DNA of 64,000 bases from Lobosporangium transversale (taxonomy: Eukaryota; Mortierellomycota; Mortierellomycetes; Mortierellales; Mortierellaceae): contig NW_019028991.1 of the NCBI RefSeq assembly GCF_002105155.1, positions 248,001 to 312,000 on the forward strand, written 5' to 3'. The notes under the pieces were generated by a model. The model was given only the letters and a program-made list of their open reading frames with translations, searched no databases and had not been told where the DNA came from. The translations under genes and the position numbers were made by a program. Of the stretch, positions 22,951 to 36,437 are shown one piece after another. Position 1 is the stretch's first letter; each line of letters starts with the position of its first letter.

Positions 22951-23586
22951 ATTCAAAGTCTTCTCTTTTGTTCAATTCTAATTGAGTGCTGTAAATATAC
23001 ATGTGTACGAGTGTAATTGTGCAGATGACACAAATGAGGTTCCTGTCTCTCATTACAGGTACAGAGTACAATGACGGCACATTTTTTTTTTTTAAAAAAA
23101 AAGTGTTCCTGTAATGATCATTGTGATTGGTTTCGATGTCCCATCTTGTGTCTGGGGTGTAATTGTAAAGAGTGAATTCTTGAGATTCGGTTTAGAAACC
23201 TTATCTTACTGTTTGTTTGTTGAAAATGACGGAAAAAAAAAAAAAGAAAAGACGGTGAAAGTGAGCCTTTGCTGGCTTCATTGTATGAACCCTTTTTTTT
23301 TACCATTAAACGGAGAATTCATTATCCAAGCCTTACTTATCCTCCTTCATATAGTGCTATGGACATGAACAAATGGGCACCTATTACTACTGAGAGGGGA
23401 TGTAAGAATGTGAAAGGAAGGAGAGGAAAGGAAGAATGACCTTCGATCCTGATTTTCTCTTCTCCTTCTCTTTACTCCCCAAAATTCTGATGCTATTCCT
23501 AATGATTTTTTTTTTGTTTTTTTTTCTAGAAAGAGCTAGGATTTCGATAGATAAAGCATGGTGCTGAGTGATACTGGGGGTTAATA

Positions 23587-23622
<36 letters not shown>

Positions 23623-25926
23623 ATGAAATAAAATAAGCTAATTAAACTGTGATAATGATGATAAAAAAAAAAGACGCCGAATCCTGAATGAAATCTTGCT
23701 TGAATGAATACAAAACACAATATCTGTACTACCTTTTTTTAAAAAAACCACACTGAGGCGAAGAGGAGTTTGAAGCACCATTACGTTAAACGAAGCTCTC
23801 ATTTATCCGCCGTTGATGAGTGGTGAGAAAACGAACATGAGTTCATTCTACACACATCCATACAAACACAATGCAAAATGATGGAGGAGAAAAGAGCAAA
23901 AAAAAAAAAAAAAAAAACCAAAAGAACCAAGCGGAACAACCTCCTCACAAAAAAAAACCATATTCATCACCCATCACTATCACCAATCACCAACATCACG
24001 ATCACGATCACGATCAATTCTGGTTTAGAAAAAGTTCAATTTATCCGGATCTTTGACTAATGCAAATATAAAAAAATGAAACCTTTTTTATTTGCAAAAA
24101 CAATTATAAAAAATAGTATTCTATTATATACTTGCAAACGCAAATGAGGCGTAATTGACGGTCAAGGAGAAGAGGCGGTGCGCGCAAACGCAGATCCACA
24201 TTGAAGATCGGGGGTCTTACCAAAAAAAAAATTTTACGATTCACGAAATGTCTTCATTAAAAACATGTTATTCCGCTGCAGCGATAAGACAGGAATCTGT
24301 TTGCAGACGCAGACACAAAGCTTCTAACTAGGAAATACAGGTGCAAAGTCTTTATAGAGAGTTAATAAAAACATGTTTTTCCGTCTTTTTTGATTTTTTT
24401 TAGTTTTTTTTTGGTGTCTTTTTTTTTTATTATTATTGGAATGACGGGGATTGCTATCGATCGATAAAAATGTCTTTGCCCAATATGTTTGCGCGCCTCT
24501 TTCCCTATTCTACCATCCCGAGAGTTCCAAAAGAGAATGATAAATAGTCTTGCCGGGAGAAATTGAAATATCATGTCCTATTTTTTTGCAATATCTGAGA
24601 ATGAGAAGTTGGAGGAAGGTACTGGAAACTGAAACCAAACATCACCAATTGTGCCCCACCCCAGAGTCTTTTTTTTTTTTGTTCCCCTTTTCCCCTCTGT
24701 CAAGACGGATGTTTCTCCTTACGTTATATCGAACAATTAGTGTGATTTCTTTTAGTAAAGGAATTAAAGGCAACGATTTTTGGATATGTTTATTTATTTA
24801 TGTATTATGCACATTTCTTTTTTAAAAAAAGCAAATGATTGGTTCCTTTACTTTGTACTGAAATGAGGATCAAACACCACCACCAAAACATCTACGCACA
24901 GCTGAGCATTTTGTTTTCAACAAAAATAAAATAGCCGCCATCCTATTGCCCCATCTCCCATATCTCAGTAAGAAAAGGGGGCCGAATAGTCTAAAGAATC
25001 TAGATGGGATGAATCAAACAAAAGAAGAAGAAAAAAGATAAAGGGGGGGCCCTGCTTAAAATGGAAACGGGAACAGCATGGCAGGAACCCCATCATCTCT
25101 TTACCTTTTCATCCTTCTGTCTAATTTAGCTTTTTCATTTTTTTTTATTTTATTTTTTTTTTTGATGGCTCTCTCTCTCCACCCTTAAAAAAAAAGATTA
25201 TACATTTATATACACATGTATATATATTTATATATATAAATATATATATATGTATTTATGCCCACACATGAAGTGGAGAAAAAAAAATAAACTCATGTAG
25301 AGTGTTTCTATTTTTTGTTTTAACTTTAAAGAGCTAGCTCTTCTAAACTAACAGATCATTTTTCATGGTTTAGCGTCATTTCTGTACTACGATGTTGAAT
25401 ATGTAGGACAAGAAAGAAAAAGAAGGAAATGTTTTTTTTCTTCTTCTGTTCTAGAAAAGATATTATATATATTTATATTATTTATATAATACATTTACCA
25501 GCTTTATAATGGTGTCAAGATAAGTGATTGAATTATATACTATTGTTATTTCCTCTGCACATGATAAGAGAAGTGGGAATGAATAAAGGACTGTACTGTA
25601 CATATAAATGTCTGTTACCCGCGTGTACCCTGGCTATTTTTTTCTTTACAGCATATAAAAATTATCGTATGATTGGGAATAAAACATGTTTTGATGACGC
25701 TGAGGAGCATATCTACACGTCAATGTGCTCCATTTTCTCTCTCTTTCACTATCATCGCTATATCTGAATAATATTCAAAGATAAAATACAATAACATAAT
25801 CGATACAATAATAATAAATATATGCAGGTTGACCTTACACTAAGGATAAAAGAAAGTTGAATAAACTCTGTATCTTTCGTTTCTTTGCAGGAAGACAGGA
25901 AGGCAGGAAGGCGGAAAAGAGAGAGT

Positions 25927-25958
<32 letters not shown>

Positions 25959-28363
25959 TTACAAAGTAAAAAAGATTGTTTTTCTGCATTAACGGATCTG
26001 TGGGATAGTGCACGCTCAAGTAATCAATTAAAGTACTGGTGGGAAAATTTTGCAATTAAAGAAACAAAAAAGGAAGCAATTACGTATATATATATAGTTG
26101 GTGCATCATTATCATTCCATGTGCAGTTTCAAGAATTATATCGTGCATTTAGACGATCCTTCTAGCGGGCTCTTTAATTCTTAATGACAGACGTTTGTGC
26201 GTTATTTACCCTCGTGTCAAAAAAACGTTCAACTAAATAAATGCATTATATAAATGCACTACTTTATTTAATTGAATACATTGTGGTTCTTTATCTTTTT
26301 TAGTTTTTTGTCCTCGAGGGTTCATGACTACTCCCTGACCACAGGACCATTTTTAGTCCCGCTCCTGCATCTCAGCATGGACTTACATTGTTGTTTGACA
26401 GGATTTGTTTCTAGAATGAGACTAAACTGGTCGAGGGAACTGCTTTTCCGTCTTGCTTTGTCTTTGCCTCTGTGATTTTGTTTTTTTTTATGCATGTCGT
26501 AAGAAACCTTAACTTTGTTTATGCGTTAATGCGCTTAGGTTGTATATATCCATTAGAAAACAAATCATGTCAAATAGACCCAGTAAAGAAGGCGGTGGGA
26601 CTACTTAAAATAATAAAAAAAATAAGAAAACACCCGAGACCTTCGTACTCACTATTCACTCTATACTACTGAATGAAAAACATCATGCCGCGATATATCT
26701 TTATAATAGAGACCATATATACATATATAGATATAAATCAAGGGATGTAGTTTAATGTATATTATAGTACCCAGCTATATCAGAGGTTTTCTTGACGCGT
26801 TGAGAGAGGGTAACTCATTGCTAATTACGTCACTGCCTGCATCCCTGTCATCAGAAGAAAAAATACATTGTGTCCCTTATATATATATATATATATATTA
26901 AATATATTGTATTAATATATATCTCTTACCTTGTTTGTTATCAAAATGAGGGCCTGTGTTGTAAATAAAGTCAAAATAGAAGGGTGGTGACACAGCAGAA
27001 CACCCACAAATATATATATTCCTTATTTTTTCCAGGGTACCCCAAGTCATGGTCTGAGGCACACACAAACTAGAGATCATGATTCTGAGAGCGCCCCGTT
27101 ACCTAGACTTCAATCTTTCTCTTTTATAACGTCTTGTTCGCTGTATAGAATGAAGAGATCTACCCTCTTGGATTGAAGATCAAGTAACAATAGCAAACTG
27201 TTGAGAGAGATCATCGCACTCTTTTACACTTCAACGGTGTGTACAAATAAAAAAGGTTCATGGGGCCCTATATTTTCCTTTTGCTTTTTATTCTTTTATT
27301 TTAGAAATGAAGCAATGGGATTATGATCAATAGTGTACACAAAAAAAAAAAAAAAATAGAGTGACGGAGGAAATTGATGGAGAGCCAGCATGTCCTTCGT
27401 TCTTTTTTTTTCTTTATTTGATAGACATATCAATCCATCTTTGTTGTTTGTGGTATTCAACTTGGTCATATCTTATTGTTTAAATAATAAACGACGTTAA
27501 TAAACCATTCTAAAAGAAGAGAAAAGGGAAAGGACTGTGCTTTGAAATAAGGGCTCCCTTCATCATGATGTTCATTTATCATATATATTTGTCTTCATAA
27601 TTGAGAATCTTGCATTAACTTTTGTGCACTGTCCCAGCTATGACAACGGACGAACGGAGAGATTGAGAGAAATAAGGAGAGTTTGTTCAGAGATGATGTC
27701 ACGCCTCTATCTTTATTTTCTGCTAATATCGCCTATATCCTGTTAATCAAAAATCCGATCCATTCCATCCCTTCAATGGATGTAAGTAAGCAAAAAAGCT
27801 TGAAGTGGAAAGAAAAAACCAACCCCGAGTCACGTCCTTGAACTTATTAGATAATGGAGCATACAGACACTAAGCTACTCTCTCTCTGACTGGTTCTTTT
27901 TTTATTTTATTCTCCCTGTTCTGTTTCCTTGCTTTATTTTTTTTCTTCTCTTTTATCCTCACCTTAAACATTCTCATCATACCACTTCAGTGATATATGC
28001 TTTTTTTTTTCTTTTTTTTTTTTTTTCTTTTTTTTTTTTTTAATTTTTATTCTGTTTTATATTGAATAGTGCTCGTCACTTTCCACATGTGCACCCCTGC
28101 TCCTTCTGTTCCAGAACCTGGGGCAAAAAAATATAAAAAAATAAAAAATAGATGATATATAAAACAAAGAAAGATCGAAGACGCACTTACGCACAGAGAG
28201 ACTTTCCAACTTTGGACAATTGCTCGAACTGTTATATGGATATCATCCAGGAAGCTGTATTAAGCATTCGGCAAAACTGGTTTATAAACCGGTTTTGCCG
28301 ATGATGAAGAGGTTGAAATCAGGAAGGAGAGCACCACATGTATGCTGTAATTAGCCAACATGG

Positions 28364-28397
<34 letters not shown>

Positions 28398-30893
28398 AAA
28401 TATGATTCCTTTTGCCATGCCTTTAATGCGTGATATGATATATTTTCCTCATCTTTTTAGCACTTTTTTGTTATTCTGGATAGTTTCCGATAGTAGCGAC
28501 ATTGCGGGAACGTTCTCCTTGTGCTCCAACCATGAACAGTTCAATATTACGATGTGAGCAAAGCAAAGCAAAAGATTCTCGAACGTTGAGTTTAATTGTT
28601 GTTAGCTATTGTCTCGATTAAACTGTAACCGTTCAGCTTCCTTCATTCATGCATGCCCCATACGAGATACGACAGACAAAAAAAAAGAGAAATCGCCGCT
28701 GCGAGATGTCTCCTGATGGTTCTGCTCCTTTCCAGTTTCTTTTATTCCACCAACAAAAGTTCAGGAAGAAATTCATTACTATCATAGCAACAACAATCAA
28801 CAAAGAAATACCATTAGATGGCGTAAAACAAAAAAAATAAAAAAAATAGAATAAGGCTTCCTTAAACCTTTGCAGTCACTGAATAAGGGTACGGTATTTA
28901 ATATAGGAGTGAATGATATTAGAAAACAGGAAAGGGAAAAAAAAAAGGAGGAAAGGAGTCCTTCTCACTCATAAAAGGAATGACGGTTGGAACTAGGAAT
29001 GGACGTCAAAAGGTTTTCATTCTTCAGTTTCTTCAGCTGAAACGAGAGTCAAAAGAAAAAGATGCAGGATCAGGTATCGGAAGTTTTGCTGCCGGATCAA
29101 TTGTTTTAGGATACCACTGTTCAGTAGTTTTTTTTATTCGACACCCTCAATCTAACCCGGTTCAGTAACCGGATGAAATTCACACAATGAGGATGAATGC
29201 CAAGACACTTCAAGATTAATTTTATTATTTTTTGTCTCAGCTGGATCATAACGTTATTCAAAAAAAAAAAAAAAAAAAAGTCAGCCATTCTTCGGCGTCA
29301 AACAATTTTTCGCGTCGGTTTAGAACTGCAACATTACTTCTAGTCTGCATATAATATCCGACATACAAAGAGACGGAGCAAACTGAACTTGTAGCAGGAT
29401 TAGAACAAAAAAAAAAAAAAAAAAAAAAAAAGGTAGTAAAAAAAAAGCATCTCTTGAAGACGCGAACTTGTTAACTTGTCAGCTGTCTTGTAAAACGAAA
29501 ACGTGTGTGTACTGCACAATTACTATTATTCATTCTTTCATATTTCAGTTCTTTATTGGTCTGTTCAAAATGTTGATCCTATGGTAATGTGAATGGAGTT
29601 TGCGTAATGTGTAATGTGGATTGCCTGTCGTGTGAATGTGATGTAAACGATAATTTCGTCCGTGTTACTTTTGTCATTGAAAGTACAGTACTCTATCAAC
29701 CTCAATGCTCCTTTTGCTATCAAACTCATACTCAAAGGTACGGTTTATTTTTTTTTTTTTTTTTTTTTTTTTTAGTATCGAAATATGACTTGAAATTGAA
29801 CATTACAGGCACGCGTGGTGTTCTTTTTTAAAAAAAAAAAAAAAAAAAAAAGTTGACAACGGTGGTTGGTGCTCCAACCTCACGATGATCCTTTCTTATT
29901 CCATGAGAAAGAATAGAAAATAGAATAGGATAGAATAAAATAAGATAAATCAAATAAATATAGGTAATGACAATATATATATATGATTCAAGCAGTTTTG
30001 TATAGTATAAATATATATATATATTTATTGTAAGTCTCTATGGATGAGTATAGATCATTAATTAGGATTGAATTGAAGCCTTTGATGTATTCAATAGCAT
30101 TGTGGCATTGTAAATGAATGTTTGTGTATACTTTCAATCACATCATTTGCATAATAATATATACCAATGTGTATTTTATATTGTTATTGTAAACACAGGT
30201 CTCATTGATTTAATGCGTCCCATTGAATGAGGTCTGTATATGAGGCTGGGGTTGGTGGGAGAAAGAGAGAGGAGTGGAGAGAGCCCCCCTCACTTCCCGA
30301 TTTGTATGGATTCGTATGGAAACATTCACAATGAATTAGATTGAATAAGGGATGGAGTGTGCCTGAGCGAATTTGAATTAGATTGAATACTCTCTAATAG
30401 ATGGATCCTTTCCTCGAAAACTGTATAAAGATGTGCCCTCCTTGGTCCAAAGGGATTTTTTTTTCCTCCTTCTATTGCTACTTTTTGCTCTGTCACCTTC
30501 TTTTAATCCTTACACCTCATTCCTTGGACAACTGAGAAAAATATCCAGAAAACACTTATCAAAAGGACTTGTCTCTCTATCTTTTCTTTCTTTCTTTCTT
30601 CCTTTCTTTTTTTTTATTGTTTTCCTCTTTCACTGTTTCTCTTCACTCACCTCTTTACTTTTTTCTTAAAGCGTTCCAACACTGGGGAGTGTTCCTTGCA
30701 CTTTTTTAAACTGCCGCGCCTCTTTCTCGAGCCTTTTTTGAGTCTTTTCCGCTTTCTTTCTCATTCCAAACTCGAATTTGCTCTTAGCCCACCTTCACCG
30801 CGCTATTTTTGTATCTTTTTTTACTATCATTTTTTCTCTCCGAAACATCGCTTCCCTTTAACCTCTTTGGCACCCTAACTCTCGTTCAGAACC
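22667..30893. other. 8.2-kb AT-rich region without a recognisable gene
   Basis: All frames are short and driven by homopolymers (poly-F, poly-K); none carries a domain or splices into one that I could find. Contents: many A or T tracts of 15-30 nt (for example near 22919, 23591, 25928, 28364, 29262, 29407), T-A hybrids at 23082-23102 and 29824-29851, TA-alternating stretches (25200-25255, 26878-26930, 29970-30025), a near-perfect palindrome at 28269-28300, and a pyrimidine-rich stretch from 30455 to 30890 that lacks ATG over its last ~350 nt and is probably the bZIP promoter and leader. It could also hold noncoding RNA, which I cannot identify from sequence. Confidence 0.6.
28269..28300. promoter_or_regulatory. 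Palindrome with paired AACYGGTT boxes (Grainyhead/CP2-type)
   Basis: A 32-bp near-perfect dyad with one mismatched pair. It contains AACTGGTT at 28275-28282 and AACCGGTT at 28287-28294, centres 12 bp apart. Both fit the AACYGGTT consensus of the Grainyhead/CP2 transcription factor family, which is present in fungi. It is 2.6 kb upstream of the bZIP gene. It could instead be a chance hairpin. Confidence 0.4.
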
Positions 30894-32375
30894 ATGTCTA
30901 TCGAAACAGATATCAGGCGTGGTAAGTAAAATGTTTAAGCTTTTTTATTTTTTATTTTTTAGCAACACTCCATTTCAGACTTCCCTTCAGCATCATCCAC
31001 CAAACACATTTCCTTGTTAGTGCTCCAGATCAATACTATTTTTTGTGTTAAATGGATGATGATGTGATATTATCACCAAAATGCAAAAAATTAAAAATCT
31101 GTATTTTTTTTTCTCTTTCTTAATTTGTTGATGATTGGTCCAGATGCCAACCCTACGCCTACACGGTTTCTCTTGGAGTGTGGAGCCTTCACACCTGGAT
31201 TTGGCCTCAGCCTAGAGAACTATAATCCATTTGACGCCAGCATGAAGATTTTCAATACAGGGACTCCAAAGGCCGAACTTAATCCTTTCGACTCTTCTTT
31301 TGTGGTTCCATCTTCCTTGAATAATAAACCTGGCATGCTTCAAAGCGACAATCAAAAAAATAACCATACAGAACGCCATTCATGGGGAAATACGTTTGAC
31401 GACGCAGCCATGCCTATGCCGCAAATGTCTCCAGGACTTTCTCCTTCATCCTCTTCAGCAAGCTCCTCCCCTTCCCCCCCAATTCAATCCCCTCCTCCTC
31501 AGACAATTTCGTTGAGTGATTTCCACGTTTCTATGCCTTTCGACCACGATTCACGCACTTTTACTTATGATCACCCTATCTTTGAACCCCTTCCACAGAA
31601 AAAGCAGTACTCGAGCGTGCCTCGTTATGAATACCCTTCACGCGCCTCTTCGTCATCTCCTATTCGCGAAACTCTTGCTCCTAATGAAATTCTTAATGAC
31701 CATCAAACCGTACCACAGGCAGAGACGCGTCTTTTTGAAGATGAAGACGGCGGAAATTATAGCGAGCGCTCCCACGACGTTGAGGAGCACGACGAGCATG
31801 ATCAAGAGTTGGGCGCGGCTATGTCAGCGCTTGACATGCGCCGCTATTCTGTTATGAGTGATATCCAGCAATCAGTTGTTGAAGAGTCATCGATTGCTCA
31901 AAACAAGACCTCCAAGGCCCTTAGGGCCGCTTCAAAAGCAAAGAAATCATCCCCCACAGCAGCAGCTGATGGCGGTAATGCTCGCAAGGCCAAGAGCACG
32001 GCTACCAAATCTCGTAAGCGTTCCTCTATGGAGGAAGAGTCGCCAGAGTTGAAACGTCAGAGATTCTTGGAGCGTAACCGTATGGCTGCATCCAAATGCC
32101 GCGAAAAGAAGAGACTTCAGACTTTGAAGACTATTTCGGATGCTGATGAGATCACTGCACGCAATCAAGCTCTACACGAAACACTAGATCAACTTCAAGA
32201 GGAGGTCCGTCGACTGAAGAATCAGATCCTCTGCCACCGTGATTGTGGATGTGATGTGATTCAGAAGTTTGTGCGGACAAGCTTAGATTTTTCTTCACCA
32301 GCCATGGTTGCAGTTCCTCCTACAATGCCTTATGGTATGCCCGTTGCACCAGTATCATCTATGCAGCCTTATTAA
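30894..32375 (+). CDS. bZIP transcription factor, Atf1/CREB type
   Basis: Nuclear DNA-binding factor expected to recognise CRE or AP-1 sites. Exons 30894-30921 (MSIETDIRR plus one base) and 31144-32375; 419 residues. The N-terminus carries LECGAFTPGFGLSLENYNPF and a second NPFDSSF, like the activation motifs of Atf1/Aft1 proteins. The bZIP lies at about 310-375: basic region ERNRMAASKCREKKR, then a Leu zipper through HETLDQLQEEVRRLKNQILC and a trailing HRDCGCDVIQKF, typical of the ATF2/Atf1 group. Ser/Pro runs and a KKSSPTAAADG linker precede the basic region. The leader is C/T-rich without ATGs just upstream. The second bZIP gene at 56826 belongs to the same group. Confidence 0.9.
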
Positions 32376-33875
32376 TGATATATTTGCCGACATGACACGA
32401 TACGATACGATACGATACGATACGATAATGATACAAAAAAAATAGCTATGAATTACGACCATGCCATCTTGTCATTTTTTACCATTTCTTTCCCTTCCCT
32501 TAATAGCTTTTTTCCCTTATTTTTTTTTTTACCTTGTTGCTTTTTCTTTCTATTCTACCAGTGTATTATATTTCATTTGCATTTTGCCTTCCTTTTTATT
32601 GCACACTATGTACATATCAGGAACGCCGTTTCCATTTTCTTTTTTTTTTTTTTTTTTAAAAAAAGTGCAATAAAAATGGAATAACAATAAAAACCAGTGC
32701 CTTTCAACTACATTATGACTTTTTTTTTAAAAAAATGCTTTGACGTGACCAGACACGATTTTCATGTATACAGTGGCGTGTACGTAAAAAAAGAAAGCCA
32801 GCGTGTCAATCATTCCGAACAGGGAAAAGTACCGAAGGAAGGGTAAAAGAGATTATTGATGATAATGCAAAGATGCAGGAGTCTAATAGAAAAGGAGAGG
32901 GAGCTTTTTTCTTAGTTTTAATACGCATAGAGGTAAAGTAGGAGGTAAAGAAATAGAGGCGTTTCTTCACTCTCCACAATGTTCTCTGCCTCCAACACAA
33001 CATCCTCTTTATGGGAGAAGAACGTAGTAGTAGAAATTGACTGAAAAGTAGCAGAAGTAGTAGGAGCAGGGATCGGTGAAGAGAAGAAAAAGCGGCTTTT
33101 TTTTGTTGCAGTAACATGTTTGATGTGGAGGAAATAACTAAGACAGTATCCAGCAGATGAATGGAAATCATTGGCTTCTTTTTTTTTTTTTTTTTTTTTT
33201 TTTGGAGCTGACTGGATATCACGGGAAAGAGCACGCGTGGAAGGCGACCCAAGCGACGCCAATCTCAATATAGTCTACACATGATGAGCATGGTTTTTAA
33301 GTATAGTAGAAAATGATACGGTATCAGCATGGTTCATCGCATGGCATGAAGCGTTAGTGTGTTTTAAGATGGTTAGGGCTGGGTATAAAAAGTGTGCATG
33401 CATGGCATCTGTCGTTGTGAGCACCACAAAAAGACAAAAAAGCATTATTTCCTTTGCTTTGCATTGCTTTTTCTGTGCTTAGACGGAAGAAGAAAGCTAG
33501 TACGTGAGCCACGCGCGTTCCTTTCGAACAACACTTTTTTCACACATTCACATCCTTTCTCTCTCAATCTTTCTCTCTCTCCCTCTCTCTCCCTCTCCCT
33601 CCTTCTCTTATTTTTCTTTTCTTTTATAATAACAATCCCTTCATTCTTCCTCTAGTTTTTCTCTTCAACTTTCCTTTTTTCTTTTTTCTTTTTTCTTTAT
33701 CTCTCTTCACTTGTTCATTACGGTTTTTAACTATTACATCAGCATCTCAACTGCATTCATAGTCGAATCTGATCTTTTTTTTATTTTTTTATTTATTTTT
33801 TTTTTGATCAAATACATCACATTTTTTCATTACTAATCTCATTGATTATTTCTTAACCAAGCCGAATATACAATC
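32376..33875. other. Spacer between the bZIP gene and YPD1
   Basis: Holds the bZIP 3' UTR, T-A hybrids (32640-32664 and 32721-32736), a T tract near 33178-33203, and a strongly C/T-rich stretch (33540-33780) that is likely the YPD1 promoter and leader. Minus-strand open frames at 32806-33268 are low-complexity with poly-K and have no family resemblance. Confidence 0.55.
32397..32426. repeat. ACGAT pentanucleotide microsatellite, six copies
   Basis: Exact tandem ACGAT x6 starting 22 bases after the bZIP stop codon, so probably in its 3' UTR. Confidence 0.9.
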
Positions 33876-35003
33876 ATGTCGGCAACCAGCCCAACAAAAG
33901 CAGCGGTAATTCCCTACATCCATCAACTTTCTCTTTGCCATCGTCTTATTAATTAGCTATTTTACACATGCTGAACTACTCACTAATGAGAATAGGGAAC
34001 TGAAAGAGTAAAGAAAGGATAAATGAACGGAAAATAGGACGAAGAAGGAAGGAAAAAAAAAAAAGCCATCATTGACGTGTTTGTGAGGAAGCTCCCCCTT
34101 TAGTTCTATTTGTGCATATATTTTTCCATTCCGCAGTCCATAATGCTTGTAACTCTTCCCCAACCTTCCTCACACCCTTCCCCTTCTCCCTTACCCCTGT
34201 TCACTGTTTGATTTGTTGCCGAAAAAAGAAGGAATATGTCTTATACACAATGCATGTTGATTTACTGTCCTGTAGGCAGGGCCAGATATTGTTTTGAGCA
34301 ATGGTGTCGGTAGATTTATCCTTTGCGTTGCGTCCTCAAAGGCTCTTCAAAATCTGAGCAATCTGTCTGTGAGCCAAAGCAAACAACATCAGCAACAATA
34401 TGTCACCTCCATCTTGATTTCTTGTCCATCAAATCGATCTTTTATCCATGTTCAGCTTTTTTTTTTTTTTTTTTTTTTTTTGAATTATCCAGATAATATA
34501 TTGCATGAGTGTTATAGTATTCTATCCATTATCTGGTTTATCAGGCATACTGAAAAAAAAAAAGTCCTCTGGCTTACTACATTACTTGCTGTATACGACT
34601 TCCTCATCTTTTCTTTTTTCCAAAGTCATTGAGTTACATCTTTCCTTTCTTTCGCGTATTACGCAAGCATATACTTCCTTTGTTCATATTTATATTCAGG
34701 GCACGGCGGGTTTAGGAGTATCTTTGCTGACATGCGGAAAAAAAAAAAATCCATGTTTCTTAATGACTGCTCTTTAGTAATGTTTTTTTTTGACTCCTTT
34801 GATCCCGTTAATTTGAGAATGAAGCCAGGGGAAGGGGAAAAGGGGAAAAGGGGAGAATAGAGATGAGCAAAAGTCTTTCCGAAGGGCAGATGACGTTTCC
34901 CCACGTCTTGTCTTATTTAGTTGAAACCCAAAAATGTATATAGTCTATACGTAATTATCAAAGGTGTAAAAACTTTGGAAAAAAGAGCGAACAGAGGAGA
35001 AGG

Positions 35004-35035
<32 letters not shown>

Positions 35036-35854
35036 TAGACGACCAGGCACTAAAATGAACTAACAATAGAATATGTCGAATCTAATCTTTTATTGCTCTA
35101 TTACTTTATTGAAATCTATTAGGCCAGCGCAGAAGAAGCGCCGATCAGCAAGAGCAAATATGCTGAGGAATCTGAACAAGCAGATAGAGCTGAGTCCGAG
35201 TCAGAAGCAGATGCTGTATATGATGAGGATGATATCATTGACCATGTAACATTTGATCAGCTGTTGGAAATGGATGATGAAGAGGATCATGAGTTCTCAA
35301 AGTCCTTGGTCTGGAACTATTTTGAACAAGCAGAGAAAACCTTCGCTGATATGGAAGCTGCCATGTAAGTAATATGAAGTTTTTGGATCTTTCTCTTTTC
35401 TTTTAGAAAACCACATTTCTTTCATCCTTCCATCGATTTCATAACAATGTGTGCCATCTGCAGAAAGATGACAAATGGAGAGAAAAGTCATCAAGACGGC
35501 GTTGTACGACTAAGAAAGAATTGTAGAGTAAAAACTCTAGAATTTGAGGAAGACCCGTGACAGATCTATTAATTTTCTTTCTTTTTACTACTAATTGTTA
35601 GGGAGAAGCTTGATTTCCCAGATTTGTCGAGACTTGGTCATTTTTTGAAAGGTTCATCAGCAGCATTGGGTCTGATCAAGGTCAAACAATCATGCGAGAA
35701 GTTGCAGCACTATGGAAACCGCAAGGATGCGACTGGAAATAACTCTATTACAAATGAGGAAGCCGAGAATTTAATCCGAACATTGTTGGTTGAGATGCGG
35801 AGGGAATATGATGAAGCTGAAAACTATCTTCGAGTATTTTATGAGGAGTCATAG
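33876..35854 (+). CDS. YPD1: Histidine-containing phosphotransfer protein YPD1/Mpr1
   Basis: Relays phosphate between a sensor hybrid kinase and response regulators in multistep phosphorelays (osmotic and oxidative stress). Exons: 33876-33905 (MSATSPTKAA), 35123-35364, 35602-35854; 174 residues against 167 in budding yeast Ypd1. The active site is RLGHFLKGSSAALGL with the phospho-accepting His about 104. An acidic N-terminal helix (HVTFDQLLEMDDEEDHEF) precedes it, and the final helix is EYDEAENYLRVFYEES. Intron 1 is 1217 nt, long for this genome, and carries an A30 tract (35004-35033). The short first exon is the weakest part, but its phase fits and no better start lies near exon 2. Confidence 0.9.
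33906..35122 (+). other. Long first intron of YPD1 (1217 nt)
   Basis: Donor GTAATT, acceptor CTATTAG. Most other main introns here are 50-400 nt. Contains A12 near 34053, T25 near 34457-34481 and A30 at 35004-35033. Open frames inside are homopolymer-driven with no recognisable domain, though a nested gene or alternative promoter is not excluded. Confidence 0.6.
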
Positions 35855-36436
35855 AGGTAGTTGTAGTAGAAATCGTAATAGCTAGTCCGTTGTAGTTGAG
35901 GAACTATGTAAGGACAACCCATCCTCCCCTTTTCTCTACTGGGGCCATAATTTTTTTTTTTGTTTTTTTTTTAGAACCTCATCGAGGATCCGGGACAATG
36001 GATTCTTTTTTTCTCTCAATATCTTCCTTATTCATCCCTCTAAAAACATCACACGCCTTGTTTTGGCGCTTTTCACTCCTACAGAAAAAAAAAAATATTA
36101 GAAAAGAAAAAAAAAAAGTAATTACAAGAGTCCTGCATTTTGTTGAATTTCGCTTTATTTTATCTTTATTTTTGCAATGGCCTCTATCAATGTGAAGAGG
36201 AGTCATTAAAGAAAAAGATTGTATCTTAGAAAAGAAAAAAAATGCATTGTGATGGACGACTTTTGACCTTTCAATTTCAGGAACAAATTTATTGAAAAGA
36301 GGAGGGAAGATGAAGTGAGGCGCACGGACGTCTGTGGCTTTTTTTTTTTTTTTTTTTGAAGTTGTGCCAGCGTTCCCCATGTCGCGACAACGTTCCACAT
36401 TCCTCCCAGGAAAAAAAAAAAAAAAAAAAAAAAAAA
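35855..36436. other. Spacer between YPD1 and the WDR91 homologue
   Basis: Both genes are on +, so this holds the YPD1 3' end and WDR91 promoter and leader. It has T runs near 35951-35973 and 36341-36357 and ends in an A27 run that includes the A of the next start codon. No coding signal seen. Confidence 0.55.
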
Positions 36437-36437
36437 A
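36411..36437 (+). repeat. A27 tract running into the WDR91 start codon
   Basis: Twenty-seven A, the last being the A of ATG at 36437. It is therefore probably the last part of the 5' UTR, unless an unseen upstream exon exists. Confidence 0.8.

Noticed and set aside
25200-25255. TA-alternating stretch considered as a replication origin or transposon end
   Set aside because: Low-complexity TA sequence is common across this window and there are no flanking duplications or terminal repeats.
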